Shown here in pieces: positions 6,982-13,810 of a DNA stretch of 14,400 nucleotides; within the stretch, counting starts at the first letter, position 1, and every line of letters starts with the position of its first letter. The notes below the pieces were generated by a model. That model ran no database searches, was not told the DNA's origin, and saw nothing but the letters and a program-made list of their open reading frames with translations. The translations under genes were made by a program, and so were the position numbers. Origin of the DNA: JBBRQP01 sp038226175. GTDB lineage: Bacteria > Cyanobacteriota > Cyanobacteriia > Gloeobacterales > Anthocerotibacteraceae. Where the stretch lies: the NCBI GenBank assembly GCA_038226175.1, contig JBBRQP010000071.1, positions 1 to 14,400 on the forward strand, read 5' to 3'.

Positions 6982-8490
6982 ATGGGATTTTATAAAGGAC
7001 TGGGATGGACACGTCAGCTCAGAGTTTGGGGCTTGGGTTTGTCTAGTCTGACCCTAGGATTAGCGGTAGTTCAGGCAGGGACACTCACCGTCATCAAAGG
7101 TAGTGGTAGTGGTACCTACACGACGGGTGCCAACGTTATGATTTGGGCTAATCCGTATAACACCACAGACCCTACGATCACCAATGTCGAACAAGTTGCG
7201 CCAACACCCGCATCACCCATACAAATATTTGATCATTGGCTAATTACTGGTGTTAGCACTTCAGCTTTAGGTAATAGTTTTGACCCCAATGCCGTGCAGA
7301 CTAGTCTGATTGCGCCGAGTGCAAATATTACCCTAACAGCTATCTACAAAGATGCTCCGCGCTGGCTAGCTCCGCGTGTAGTTAGTTTTTTCCCGATTGG
7401 CTACCACAGTGTGATTTTTATGTTTCATGGCAGTGGTGGGTGTGCAGGCTGCCTCTATGCCAGTGCTGAAGACCGACAGTTTATCGAAGATGCCACCTCA
7501 CGAGGCTTTGGGGTAGTGGCTCTGAGCAGTTATGACCGCCTGACGGCGCAGTGGGATAGTACATTACCGGCAAGCCAAAACATTGATATGCAACGGGTTG
7601 TCGCAGCACGTAATAATTTGATTGCTCGTGGAGATATGGTCGCGACTGACCCAATTTATCTCAGAGGAACCTCCAATGGCGGGGATTTTACGACGCTGCT
7701 GGCACAGCAAACCGAAGTCCCGCTTAGTGCTGGGGGACTGCAGTCACTTTTTCCAAAACCGCTCGCGCAGGCTCTCTATATTTCACCGGGTAATGGGACA
7801 GCTCTAGCTGCGACTACGGTTGCGACAATTTTTTTGTTGGCTCAGCAAGATGCTAGTATCAAAGACTCGACGGCGATTACACAGTTTGGCATACTGGCAA
7901 GCCATAGTATACCAACACAAATCTGGATCAATCCACCTTCGCCCGTCTATGCTGAGCGTTTTTGGCGGATCGAAGGTTTATCACAGGCTGATTCTCAAGC
8001 TATCTTCAGCTCTTTCAAACAGGGCGGCATCCTCAATAGTAGTAATTTTGTGGTAACAGACCCCAGAACCACGACCAGTTGGCAGTCTAAGATACCTAGC
8101 CAATATACGGCTTACACCAGTGACATCGGCGAACAGCTATCGGTTGCCTATGCGGAGCACGAATTTTTTAGTACGCTCAATAATCGGACACTGAATTTTT
8201 TGGTCAATCCAACCCTGGTTATTAACTTGGTTCCTGCGGTTACTAGTTTTACACCGACGAGTGGTGGGGTCAAAACCCATGTCACACTGACAGGAACTAA
8301 TTTTTTGACGGCAAATACCACGGTTCAATTTAATGGAACTGCTGTGCCGGATGCGACAATTAGCAACAGTACGACGATTCGGCTGCAGGTACCAACTGGC
8401 GCAACCACGGGCTATATCAAGGTCTGTAATACGCTATCTGGCGGTACGCAGAGTTGTACAACGAGTCAGGGGAAATTTACAGTCAAATAA
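6982..8490 (+). CDS. Secreted alpha/beta-hydrolase-like protein with N-terminal repeat and IPT/TIG domain
   Basis: This is a 502-aa exported protein, probably an esterase or depolymerase acting outside the cytoplasm. A signal peptide covers about 1-32 (hydrophobic LGLSSLTLGLAVV, then QAG). Residues 33-122 match the bacterial InlB-B-like repeat pattern: LTVIKGSGSGTYTTGANV, then FDHWLITG, then ITLTAIY. The central region has features of feruloyl-esterase/PHB-depolymerase-like hydrolases: oxyanion-type FMFHGSGGCAG (147-156 region) and nucleophile elbow RGTSNGG with Ser231. Asp290 (LLAQQDAS) and His393 (YAEHEFF) are candidates for the rest of the triad. An IPT/TIG immunoglobulin-like domain closes the protein (PAVTSFTPTSGGVKTHVTLTG from 418). 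The hydrolase call rests on these motifs only; the substrate is unknown. The gene stands alone with its own promoter-like box and a downstream hairpin. Confidence 0.75.
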   Translation: MGFYKGLGWTRQLRVWGLGLSSLTLGLAVVQAGTLTVIKGSGSGTYTTGANVMIWANPYNTTDPTITNVEQVAPTPASPIQIFDHWLITGVSTSALGNSFDPNAVQTSLIAPSANITLTAIYKDAPRWLAPRVVSFFPIGYHSVIFMFHGSGGCAGCLYASAEDRQFIEDATSRGFGVVALSSYDRLTAQWDSTLPASQNIDMQRVVAARNNLIARGDMVATDPIYLRGTSNGGDFTTLLAQQTEVPLSAGGLQSLFPKPLAQALYISPGNGTALAATTVATIFLLAQQDASIKDSTAITQFGILASHSIPTQIWINPPSPVYAERFWRIEGLSQADSQAIFSSFKQGGILNSSNFVVTDPRTTTSWQSKIPSQYTAYTSDIGEQLSVAYAEHEFFSTLNNRTLNFLVNPTLVINLVPAVTSFTPTSGGVKTHVTLTGTNFLTANTTVQFNGTAVPDATISNSTTIRLQVPTGATTGYIKVCNTLSGGTQSCTTSQGKFTVK

Positions 8491-8504
8491 AAAAGAGACC
8501 ATCA

Positions 8505-8532
8505 GCCCTCTCTCAATGCTCGCAGAGAGGGC
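8505..8532 (+). terminator. Perfect 9-bp hairpin after the secreted hydrolase gene
   Basis: GCCCTCTCT (8505-8513) and AGAGAGGGC (8524-8532) form a perfect GC-rich stem with a 10-nt loop, 14 bp past the stop codon. No T-run follows on the plus strand. On the minus strand a T6 stretch lies about 12 nt beyond the stem, so it may also help end transcription of the small minus-strand gene at 8578-8769. Confidence 0.65.
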
Positions 8533-8577
8533 AAACATCAAGATGTAGCTCGCAATAGTAGTTATGGCTTAGCATCA

Positions 8578-8769
8578 TCAACTAGGTTTATGGTCAAAGC
8601 TGCGTAATTGCATCGCGGCCTGACTAAGTTCATCGACTGCGCTGTCTGACCAAAGCTTTTTTTGCCAAATCCTATAGTCTAAGGGTGTGCGCAATATCAA
8701 GGTGAGCAATCGCTCGGCCTCAACTAAAGCTTTTAGAACACGAACGCGGATTTTGGTGTCTATGATCAT
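8578..8769 (-). CDS. Small antitoxin-like protein, 63 aa
   Basis: The product, beginning MIIDTKIRVRVLKALVEAERL, resembles from memory a small cyanobacterial family found beside PIN-domain toxins, with hallmarks like FDYxxWQxxLW and a terminal SxEEISxxAMxLR. Here these appear as LDYRIWQKKLW (residues 36-46) and DSAVDELSQAAMQLR. Compared with that pattern, a few residues seem missing between ALVE and AERL, so the protein may be a slightly deleted variant. No membrane segment or DNA-binding motif is obvious. Its ATG overlaps by 4 bp the stop of the frame that carries the 3' remnant of the PIN gene, suggesting former translational coupling. An antitoxin role is inference from context; no database search was done. 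Confidence 0.55.
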   Translation of the reverse strand: MIIDTKIRVRVLKALVEAERLLTLILRTPLDYRIWQKKLWSDSAVDELSQAAMQLRSFDHKPS

Positions 8770-9079
8770 AACTGTTGCTCCCAAAAAATGTGGGTGGATC
8801 TAATATCCCTTCCTTTTAGGTAGTCATCTGTGTCCTGAGAAAGCCCCCCTGCCCCAATCCTGGGAGCTAAAACCAGAAGACATCTTTCATGTTCTCCTAA
8901 CCCAGCATTGGGGAGCCGACTATTCGAGCGGAAAGAGTATAAGACCAAACTAGCTTTAGCGACCCGATACGGATGCGTTCTTGAATACATAGTTTGGCCT
9001 CTGCTTCGATTCTGACGCGCGTTTGTCGTTGGTCATCAAACGGATGATTAAAGCAATAGTGATCAAGGTAAATTCTCAT
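8766..9079 (-). pseudogene. Broken PIN-domain (VapC-like) toxin gene
   Basis: The 5' part reads MRIYLDHYCFNHPFDDQRQ and continues with RVRIEAEAKLCIQERI to KLVWSY, the N-terminal third of a PIN-domain RNase toxin type common in cyanobacteria, including the metal-binding Asp6. After WSY (near 8937) similarity ends and the frame stops at 8897. Family members are normally about 140-150 aa. The intervening DNA is a palindromic G/C-rich repeat. Beyond it, in another frame, QDTDDYLKGRDIRSTHIFWEQQL resembles the family's C-terminal TTDD strand and tail; this frame ends at 8766, overlapping the next gene by 4 bp. The likely history is insertion of repeat sequence with loss of the middle of the gene. 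The N-terminal match is good, the C-terminal remnant tentative. Confidence 0.65.
8841..8920. repeat. Palindromic G/C-rich repeat inside the PIN gene
   Basis: CCCCAATCCTGGG (8852-8864) and CCCAGCATTGGGG (8901-8913) are inverted copies with one mismatch. They are flanked by AAGCCCCCC on one side and GGAGCC on the other, with an AT-richer centre. This resembles the short C/G-run palindromes dispersed through many cyanobacterial genomes. It lies exactly where the PIN coding frame breaks. Outer boundaries are approximate, and no flanking target duplication was identified. Confidence 0.5.
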
Positions 9080-9119
9080 ACCCAAATCTTATATACATTT
9101 TTCCTGCTTTACATTGACA

Positions 9120-9161
9120 GCTTATTATCCACAATACTTGAATTCTCTGATATGGATAAGC
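9120..9161 (-). terminator. Imperfect hairpin after the kinase gene
   Basis: GCTTATTATCCA (9120-9131) pairs with TGGATAAGC (9153-9161) apart from a three-base bulge, 37 bp past the kinase stop on the minus strand. No good T-run follows. It may end kinase transcription, or be a site upstream of the former PIN gene. The rest of 9080-9197 shows no coding frame. Confidence 0.35.
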
Positions 9162-9197
9162 TCTACAACGATTAAAGATACTCACTTTCTCACGTAT

Positions 9198-10580
9198 TCA
9201 CAATGAACCAGTTTTATCCTGTACTTTGCGCGCTAGAGCTGCCAACTTCGCCACAATATCCGAAGGAGTTGGGTTCGGTCTATCGACTTCAGTTTGGAAT
9301 TTTACACGTTGCGCGAGAGCGGCAATCGCTTCGCTCGGGATTATTTGTATGGGCGGCGTAATGGGCGGTAACTGTTGCTGCGGATTGAGCAGTTGATAAA
9401 CCGCTAGCGCATCGGAGGGACGTTCGGCAGGCTCACTGAGACAATCTTCGAGCAGATCAATCACATTAGTCGGTAAACCTCGCCGTTGCAGAAGACGGCG
9501 CACATTGACGGGTTCCGCCTCCACATCCCCGACAAATAGCTGGAACGCCGTCACCCCTAGGGCGTACACATCGCCTTGTTTTAAGCTCACGAGATCATCT
9601 TTACCTACTTTGCCCTGACGGATCTCCGGCGGCATATAGAGCGGCGTTCCTGCCATACCTAGACCCATCGCAGAAAGACCGGGTGTGAGTTGGCTAAAGA
9701 GGGCGAGGTTATTTTCGATACCAATGCGTCCTAGGCCAAAATCTGTAATGACTGCACGGCCTTGGTCATCTAATAAGATATTCCCCGGCTTCATGTCGCG
9801 GTGGACAATGCCGAGCTGATGGGCTGCAGCTAGACCCAAAGTCATCTGCTCAAAGATCACTAAAGCTCGGTCAAAGGGAATGCGCCCGGATTCGGTTAAG
9901 CGGCGCGCGATCCAGTCCACAAGATCCCCGCCTGGACAAAAGGCAAAGGCCAAATAGGGCGGTGTGCTAGCAAAATTTGATTGCTCAAGACGCACGACAT
10001 GGGGGGTATTAAGTTCGGCAAGTAGACCCCGCAAAACATCACGTTCGCGCAGTAAAATCTGCGCGGCAAAGGGGTCAGTACAAAATTTCACCGCATGATC
10101 AACTCGCTTATCGAGGTGCGTCGCCCGCCAGACTTCGCCAAAGCTGCCTGCACCCAAAAATTGTTTGAGCCGATATTGTCCATCTGGCGTTACATCATTG
10201 CTATTAAATTGCAAAGGCCGCAATGGGACAGCCCGCGTAAAGTCCGCGACACTTGCCAAGACCCGTGATCCCGCTTGGAAAAAAGTACGGGGTAGATTGA
10301 GCAAAGTTGCCTCTAGTTCGGCTGATTTTTCGGGTGTGAGGATATTAGGATTTTCTTGTTGGGCTTCGCGGATCGCGCTGAGGGCTTCTTGGGGAGTGAG
10401 TTCGGCGATGGCTTCGGCATTAAGAGCGGGTTGATTACCGGGGATGACCCATTCTTGGCGAATGACTTCGACGACCGCCATCCCGGCTTTGACGGCGGGT
10501 GTTGCTAACAATTCCATGCCGCCGGCCCAGAGTGCCTTAAGCAGAACGCGTCCCAAATTTTTATGTTCTTGCGTGTTCAT
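9198..10580 (-). CDS. Hanks-type serine/threonine protein kinase, soluble
   Basis: This is a 460-aa eukaryotic-like Ser/Thr kinase. The catalytic domain spans about 137-400. It shows the glycine loop GAGSFGEVW (143-151), ATP-anchoring Lys165 in AVKF, catalytic loop HRDMKPGN (260-267, Asp262), metal-binding DFG (280-282) and GTPLYMPPE (311-319, APE changed to PPE). All core residues are present, so it should be active. Residues 1-125 form a separate helical, Ala/Leu-rich region with no motif I recognise, and the C-terminal 60 residues are Pro/Gln/Ala-rich. There is no membrane segment or PASTA repeat, unlike PknB-type receptors, so it is probably cytoplasmic. A terminator separates it from the HNH gene upstream, and a -10 box next to that terminator probably gives it its own promoter. 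Substrates are unknown. Confidence 0.94.
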   Translation of the reverse strand: MNTQEHKNLGRVLLKALWAGGMELLATPAVKAGMAVVEVIRQEWVIPGNQPALNAEAIAELTPQEALSAIREAQQENPNILTPEKSAELEATLLNLPRTFFQAGSRVLASVADFTRAVPLRPLQFNSNDVTPDGQYRLKQFLGAGSFGEVWRATHLDKRVDHAVKFCTDPFAAQILLRERDVLRGLLAELNTPHVVRLEQSNFASTPPYLAFAFCPGGDLVDWIARRLTESGRIPFDRALVIFEQMTLGLAAAHQLGIVHRDMKPGNILLDDQGRAVITDFGLGRIGIENNLALFSQLTPGLSAMGLGMAGTPLYMPPEIRQGKVGKDDLVSLKQGDVYALGVTAFQLFVGDVEAEPVNVRRLLQRRGLPTNVIDLLEDCLSEPAERPSDALAVYQLLNPQQQLPPITPPIQIIPSEAIAALAQRVKFQTEVDRPNPTPSDIVAKLAALARKVQDKTGSL

Positions 10581-10607
10581 TCGCTCTGTACCTTTGCTAT
10601 GACATCG

Positions 10608-10613
10608 AGTATA
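10608..10613 (-). promoter_or_regulatory. -10 box for the kinase gene, touching the terminator T-tract
   Basis: TATACT on the minus strand (10608-10613) is one base from the -10 consensus. Its first T is the last base of the terminator's T6 run. Transcription would start near 10601, leaving a leader of about 20 nt with AAGG upstream of the kinase ATG. No -35 match is visible. Only 32 bp separate the terminator from the start codon, so the promoter has to lie about here. Confidence 0.45.
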
Positions 10614-10637
10614 AAAAAGGGATGTTTATGACATCCC
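10613..10637 (-). terminator. Intrinsic terminator overlapping the HNH stop codon
   Basis: On the minus strand GGGATGT (10631-10637) and ACATCCC (10619-10625) make a perfect 7-bp stem with loop CATAA, followed at once by T6 (10613-10618). This is a textbook Rho-independent terminator. The first arm lies inside the last codons of the HNH gene, and the loop includes the TAA stop. It should end the transcript coming from the aroH/HNH side. Confidence 0.88.
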
Positions 10638-11123
10638 GATTACATATTTACGCCATTCTTCATTAAAGCCGCTCTTGAGATGTTTACTAACTTCAAAGTA
10701 CAAGGAGCTGTGGGGTCGGGAGGGTTTTTTGTGTAGGGACATACTCGCTTCTTGGGGGGTACGGTTGCCTTTTTTGATATTACAGCGCACACAGGCCGTC
10801 GCAAAATTTTCCCAACTATCATCGCCTTTACGCGAACGCGGCATGATGTGATCAATGGTCAGGTCTTCGCGCGAACCACAGTACTGACAGGTATGCCCAT
10901 CGCGGTGCAGGATATTACGGCGGGTAAGGGGGATTTCTTTGTAAGGGACTTGGACGTAATGGCGTAGCCGCACCACGGTTGGTAAATGAAAATTGGGGGC
11001 TAGAAGTTTTTTGTCTTGTTCTACTTGTTCGGCCTTGCCTTTTAATACAAGCACTGCCGCTCGCTGCCAACTGGTGATGTTAAGCGGTTCGTAGGATGCA
11101 TTGAGAACCAAGACTTTAGCCAT
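10626..11123 (-). CDS. HNH endonuclease-family protein
   Basis: This is a 165-aa protein with the start chosen at MAKVLVLNASYEPLNITSWQ, the usual N-terminus of the cyanobacterial family; an upstream extension to 184 aa is possible but not family-like. An N-terminal domain (1-70) precedes the HNH/treble-clef zinc finger. Structural cysteines are C79 and C82 (CQYC) and C111 and C114 (CVRC). The catalytic DHIMPRSRKG begins at Asp91-His92, and Asn106 and the CNIKKGNRTPQEA tail complete the motif. Such proteins are widespread in cyanobacteria and plastid-related genomes; the DNA target and physiological role are not established to my knowledge. The gene begins 28 bp after aroH on the same strand, so the two are probably cotranscribed. 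A strong terminator overlaps its stop codon. Confidence 0.93.
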   Translation of the reverse strand: MAKVLVLNASYEPLNITSWQRAAVLVLKGKAEQVEQDKKLLAPNFHLPTVVRLRHYVQVPYKEIPLTRRNILHRDGHTCQYCGSREDLTIDHIMPRSRKGDDSWENFATACVRCNIKKGNRTPQEASMSLHKKPSRPHSSLYFEVSKHLKSGFNEEWRKYVIGMS

Positions 11124-11151
11124 CGACAACATAAATACTGTTGCGAGTATG

Positions 11152-11553
11152 TTAACACAAAGCACTGCGATTGGCTGCAATCAAGTCCGGGCGCAAATTA
11201 CGCGCACCACGCAGATAGACCGGCTGCATCTGGTCTTGGGTTTTGGGGGTGTTGATTTGGATGATGACGCGGATGCACAGCTTAAGACTATTGGGCACTG
11301 GTAAATGCGCTAGGTCTAAGAAGGCAACCTGCTCCCAACCTAAGCTCTCGCGCACAATCTGAGAAGGAAAGCAGGCATCGAGATCAGGCGTACAGGTAAA
11401 TTGCACCATCACGATATTTTCAGGAAATAATTGATTGATTGAGATGAGATTTTGGACGAGTTCGAGGACGGCTTCATTGATGGCCTGACGAGAATTTTCT
11501 TGGGCGGTTGTGGCACCACGCACGCCACGCACACGCCAGTCTGTTTCGACCAT
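11152..11553 (-). CDS. aroH: Chorismate mutase, AroH class, with unusual active-site residue
   Basis: This is a 133-aa monofunctional chorismate mutase of the trimeric Bacillus AroH fold, converting chorismate to prephenate for Phe/Tyr synthesis. The signature RGVRGATTAQEN (9-20) supplies Arg12, equivalent to Arg7 of B. subtilis. TPDLDACFPSQIVRE (55-69) aligns with the substrate loop. SLKLCIRV contains Arg95, equivalent to catalytic Arg90, and PVYLRGARNLRPDL (111-124) supplies Tyr113, equivalent to Tyr108. By my alignment from memory, B. subtilis Cys75, Glu78 and Lys60 are replaced by Asp80, His83 and Gln65. Loss of Glu78 is notable because it contributes to catalysis there; cyanobacterial homologues may differ at this site. 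The gene lies between the M14 peptidase (38 bp) and HNH (28 bp) genes, same strand. The family call is firm, the activity less so. Confidence 0.9.
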   Translation of the reverse strand: MVETDWRVRGVRGATTAQENSRQAINEAVLELVQNLISINQLFPENIVMVQFTCTPDLDACFPSQIVRESLGWEQVAFLDLAHLPVPNSLKLCIRVIIQINTPKTQDQMQPVYLRGARNLRPDLIAANRSALC

Positions 11554-11591
11554 GAGCTGCTCTTATTTGAATGATCCCATAATAAAGTAGT

Positions 11592-13370
11592 TCACGGTAC
11601 GATCCGTCCAATCGGATAAATATTGAGTCGGTCATCGTAATAGGGCGTGCGTTGATAGAAAAAGTTGAGTCGGGCTTGGGGATCATGGGCAAAGTCCGGG
11701 TCAGCACTGATTTTTTCTTCAAATTCCTGTTGCAACTTGGGGTCACGGGCGAGCATCTGCCGCGCCATTTTTTCCATAACGTAGTCTTCAGCGTATTCTT
11801 TTTGCTCAAAAATCGGGTCGAGATAGCCCCAGCGTAGCAATGAATCCGGCGCATCAGGTTCGAGTAAATGGATCAATACTTTGGCAGCTCTTTGGTTGGT
11901 CATGATTTTAACGGAGCCAGCAGGATAGGTAATTGTGCGTTTAATGGGTGTCATGACCAAATCTTTGATCTGATGATGGTTCTCAAAGGGCCTGGGTTCC
12001 CAGGTGACCTTGCTAAATTGATAGGTTTCGACCGTGAGCTTGGTGGGTTGGTCGAGGACCTGATACTGAAGATGATGGATATTTAAGCGTTCAATGACTT
12101 CGGTCAAATAAACAGGAACCACGTAGCCTAAGGGCGGTGCAATCGTCTTTTTAGGTTCGATTTTATTATAAAAGGGAATTGTGAATTGTTTGGGTTGACG
12201 AGCATCATATTTGACCCAAAAACTACCGGAAATGGCACTGAGTTCGCGGGTAAAAGCAACACCAGCAAAAGAGAACGGAACACTTTGAGCGGTGACTTCA
12301 AAGGTTAGAGGAAATTTTTGTTTGGGGTCATAGGTATTACCAGAAGCAATCGTTGCCGCATCAGCCGCATCAACCGCTTTACGCAATTGACCGGGGGTTT
12401 GATTGATATAGGCCAACAGATTTTGGATCAGGTCATAGGTGGCGATGACGCGATTTTTATAATCCTTGAGCATGTGGGTTTCGAGTAATAGCCCTGGACG
12501 GTTTTGTAAGGCGGCATAACCAGTCGAGTAGCGTGGCGTTGAAGCAGAGTCATCAAAGCCTTTGAGGGGGTCTTTTTCGTCACGCAAGGTAAGGTAATAA
12601 GGGCAAACAATGTGACCCTGTTGCTCAAGGGCTGGCACAATATGTTGATTAAAGGCTTCCTTTTGCCAAGTGATAATTTGTATGGCTTGATTGGCATACA
12701 TTTCTAAGCTATAGGTGATGTCATATTGATAATCCATGCCATCGGTGGTGTGACTATCGACGACCATATCCGGTAACCAAGCCTGAAATAAACTCTGCCA
12801 AGCCCGCATCTCAGGGCTATCGACTTTCATGAAGTCTCGGTTCAGATTATAGTTTTGGGCAGTGGTGCGCCAGCCCATTTCCTGCGGGCCATTTTGATTG
12901 ATGCGATTATAAGCCCCAAAGCGTTCGTGACCATCTACGCCAAAAATTGGGATCAACAACAAAATCGCGTGGTCTAGCAAAGCCTTTTGTTTGCCAGTGA
13001 TCACCATATCTCGAATCAAAGCTAATCCGGCATCTTTGCCCTCGATCTCGCCGGGATGAATACCCGCATTGACTAATACGATTTCTTTACCTGTAGCCCG
13101 CGCTGCACTTGGGCTAAAAGCATGGTCTTTGGAGACGACGATAACGATAATATCGCGGCCTTCGGGACTTTTACCGATGGTCTGGACACTCACATCAGCT
13201 GAGGCGGCAGCTAACCGCTGGGCATAGGCGATCATCTCAGGGTAACGGGCGGTCTTTTGATATTGGCTGACTTCAGCTAGGGTTTGCCAATCGGTCGGCG
13301 CGCTTTGCACAGGATTACCTCCAAACCATATACCTACACTAAGGACAAATATCCCCAACCATTGGCGCAT
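11592..13370 (-). CDS. Secreted M14-family zinc carboxypeptidase
   Basis: This is a 592-aa exported metallopeptidase. The start is set at MRQWLGIF because GAGG lies 8 nt upstream and a signal peptide follows at once (about 1-24, ending VQSA). A start 45 bp upstream is possible but would bury the signal. The M14 catalytic domain covers about 35-325. Zinc ligands are His105 and Glu108 in GIHPGEIEG and His207 in VVDSHTTDG. NLNRD (175-179) corresponds to the substrate-binding Asn-Arg of carboxypeptidases, and Glu297 in LLLETHMLKDY is the likely catalytic base. The C-terminal part (about 325-592) is family-specific and I could not assign it. Substrate is probably a peptide in the periplasm. It lies 44 bp from arsC and 38 bp from aroH, same strand, but no functional link is evident. 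Confidence 0.92.
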   Translation of the reverse strand: MRQWLGIFVLSVGIWFGGNPVQSAPTDWQTLAEVSQYQKTARYPEMIAYAQRLAAASADVSVQTIGKSPEGRDIIVIVVSKDHAFSPSAARATGKEIVLVNAGIHPGEIEGKDAGLALIRDMVITGKQKALLDHAILLLIPIFGVDGHERFGAYNRINQNGPQEMGWRTTAQNYNLNRDFMKVDSPEMRAWQSLFQAWLPDMVVDSHTTDGMDYQYDITYSLEMYANQAIQIITWQKEAFNQHIVPALEQQGHIVCPYYLTLRDEKDPLKGFDDSASTPRYSTGYAALQNRPGLLLETHMLKDYKNRVIATYDLIQNLLAYINQTPGQLRKAVDAADAATIASGNTYDPKQKFPLTFEVTAQSVPFSFAGVAFTRELSAISGSFWVKYDARQPKQFTIPFYNKIEPKKTIAPPLGYVVPVYLTEVIERLNIHHLQYQVLDQPTKLTVETYQFSKVTWEPRPFENHHQIKDLVMTPIKRTITYPAGSVKIMTNQRAAKVLIHLLEPDAPDSLLRWGYLDPIFEQKEYAEDYVMEKMARQMLARDPKLQQEFEEKISADPDFAHDPQARLNFFYQRTPYYDDRLNIYPIGRIVP

Positions 13371-13378
13371 CTTCTTTT

Positions 13379-13382
13379 CCTC
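13379..13382 (-). promoter_or_regulatory. Ribosome binding site deciding the M14 peptidase start
   Basis: GAGG on the minus strand lies 8 nt before the ATG at 13370. Few starts in this window have so clear a Shine-Dalgarno match, and it supports the shorter 592-aa peptidase that begins directly with a signal peptide. Confidence 0.65.
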
Positions 13383-13414
13383 ACAGCTTAGGGCTAATCC
13401 TAGCACTGCGAACA

Positions 13415-13810
13415 TTAACGATACCGAGCCACTAACTTTGTCACCCGTTCTTTAATTTCATCGCGCACCTGATGAAAAACTGCTATGGCTTGACCATCGG
13501 GGTCCTCTAGTTGCCAGTCTTCAAATACTTCTCGTAACACCCAGGCTTCGGGCAAATTGACCCCACAGCCACATAGAGAGATCACGATATCAAAATCCTT
13601 CGCCTGAAACTGCTCTAGGGGTTTTGAGGTTTGGTGGGTGATATCTAGGCCGATTTCTGCCATAACTGCCACTGCTGTGGGATGAACTCGGCTTGCCGCT
13701 AGTCCCGAACTACTTACCTCAAGAACACCTGCGCCCAGGTGACGAGCAAAGCCTTCAGCCATTTGGGAACGGCAGGAATTACGTTTACAGACAAACATGA
13801 CCCGTTTCAT
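13415..13810 (-). CDS. arsC: Arsenate reductase, cyanobacterial low-molecular-weight phosphatase type
   Basis: This cytoplasmic enzyme reduces arsenate to arsenite. At 131 aa, starting MKRVMFVCKRNSCRSQMAEG, it carries the phosphatase-like P-loop C8-X5-R14-S and the Cys80-Gly-Cys82 pair in SLCGCGVNLP. EDWQLEDPDG (97-106) supplies the acidic loop. Cys8, Cys80 and Cys82 are the residues shown to be needed in Synechocystis ArsC, which is phosphatase-like in fold but uses glutathione and glutaredoxin. Its ATG overlaps the TGA of the aquaporin frame by 4 bp, so the two were translationally coupled. Longer in-frame starts would run inside the aquaporin gene and are unlikely. With the aquaporin disrupted, arsC may now depend on a promoter within the insertion element or remnant. 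The gene itself is intact. Confidence 0.95.
   Translation of the reverse strand: MKRVMFVCKRNSCRSQMAEGFARHLGAGVLEVSSSGLAASRVHPTAVAVMAEIGLDITHQTSKPLEQFQAKDFDIVISLCGCGVNLPEAWVLREVFEDWQLEDPDGQAIAVFHQVRDEIKERVTKLVARYR

Noticed and set aside
8766..8990. A complete 74-aa protein in the frame ending at 8766
   Set aside because: Its first part is only the shifted frame of the PIN fragment and the middle is the palindromic repeat. Only the last 20-25 residues may be a remnant of real coding sequence.
11474..11854. A 126-codon minus-strand frame covering the junction of the M14 peptidase and aroH genes
   Set aside because: It runs in a different frame through the coding ends of both genes, and its composition (many Arg, Lys, Thr runs) shows no domain.
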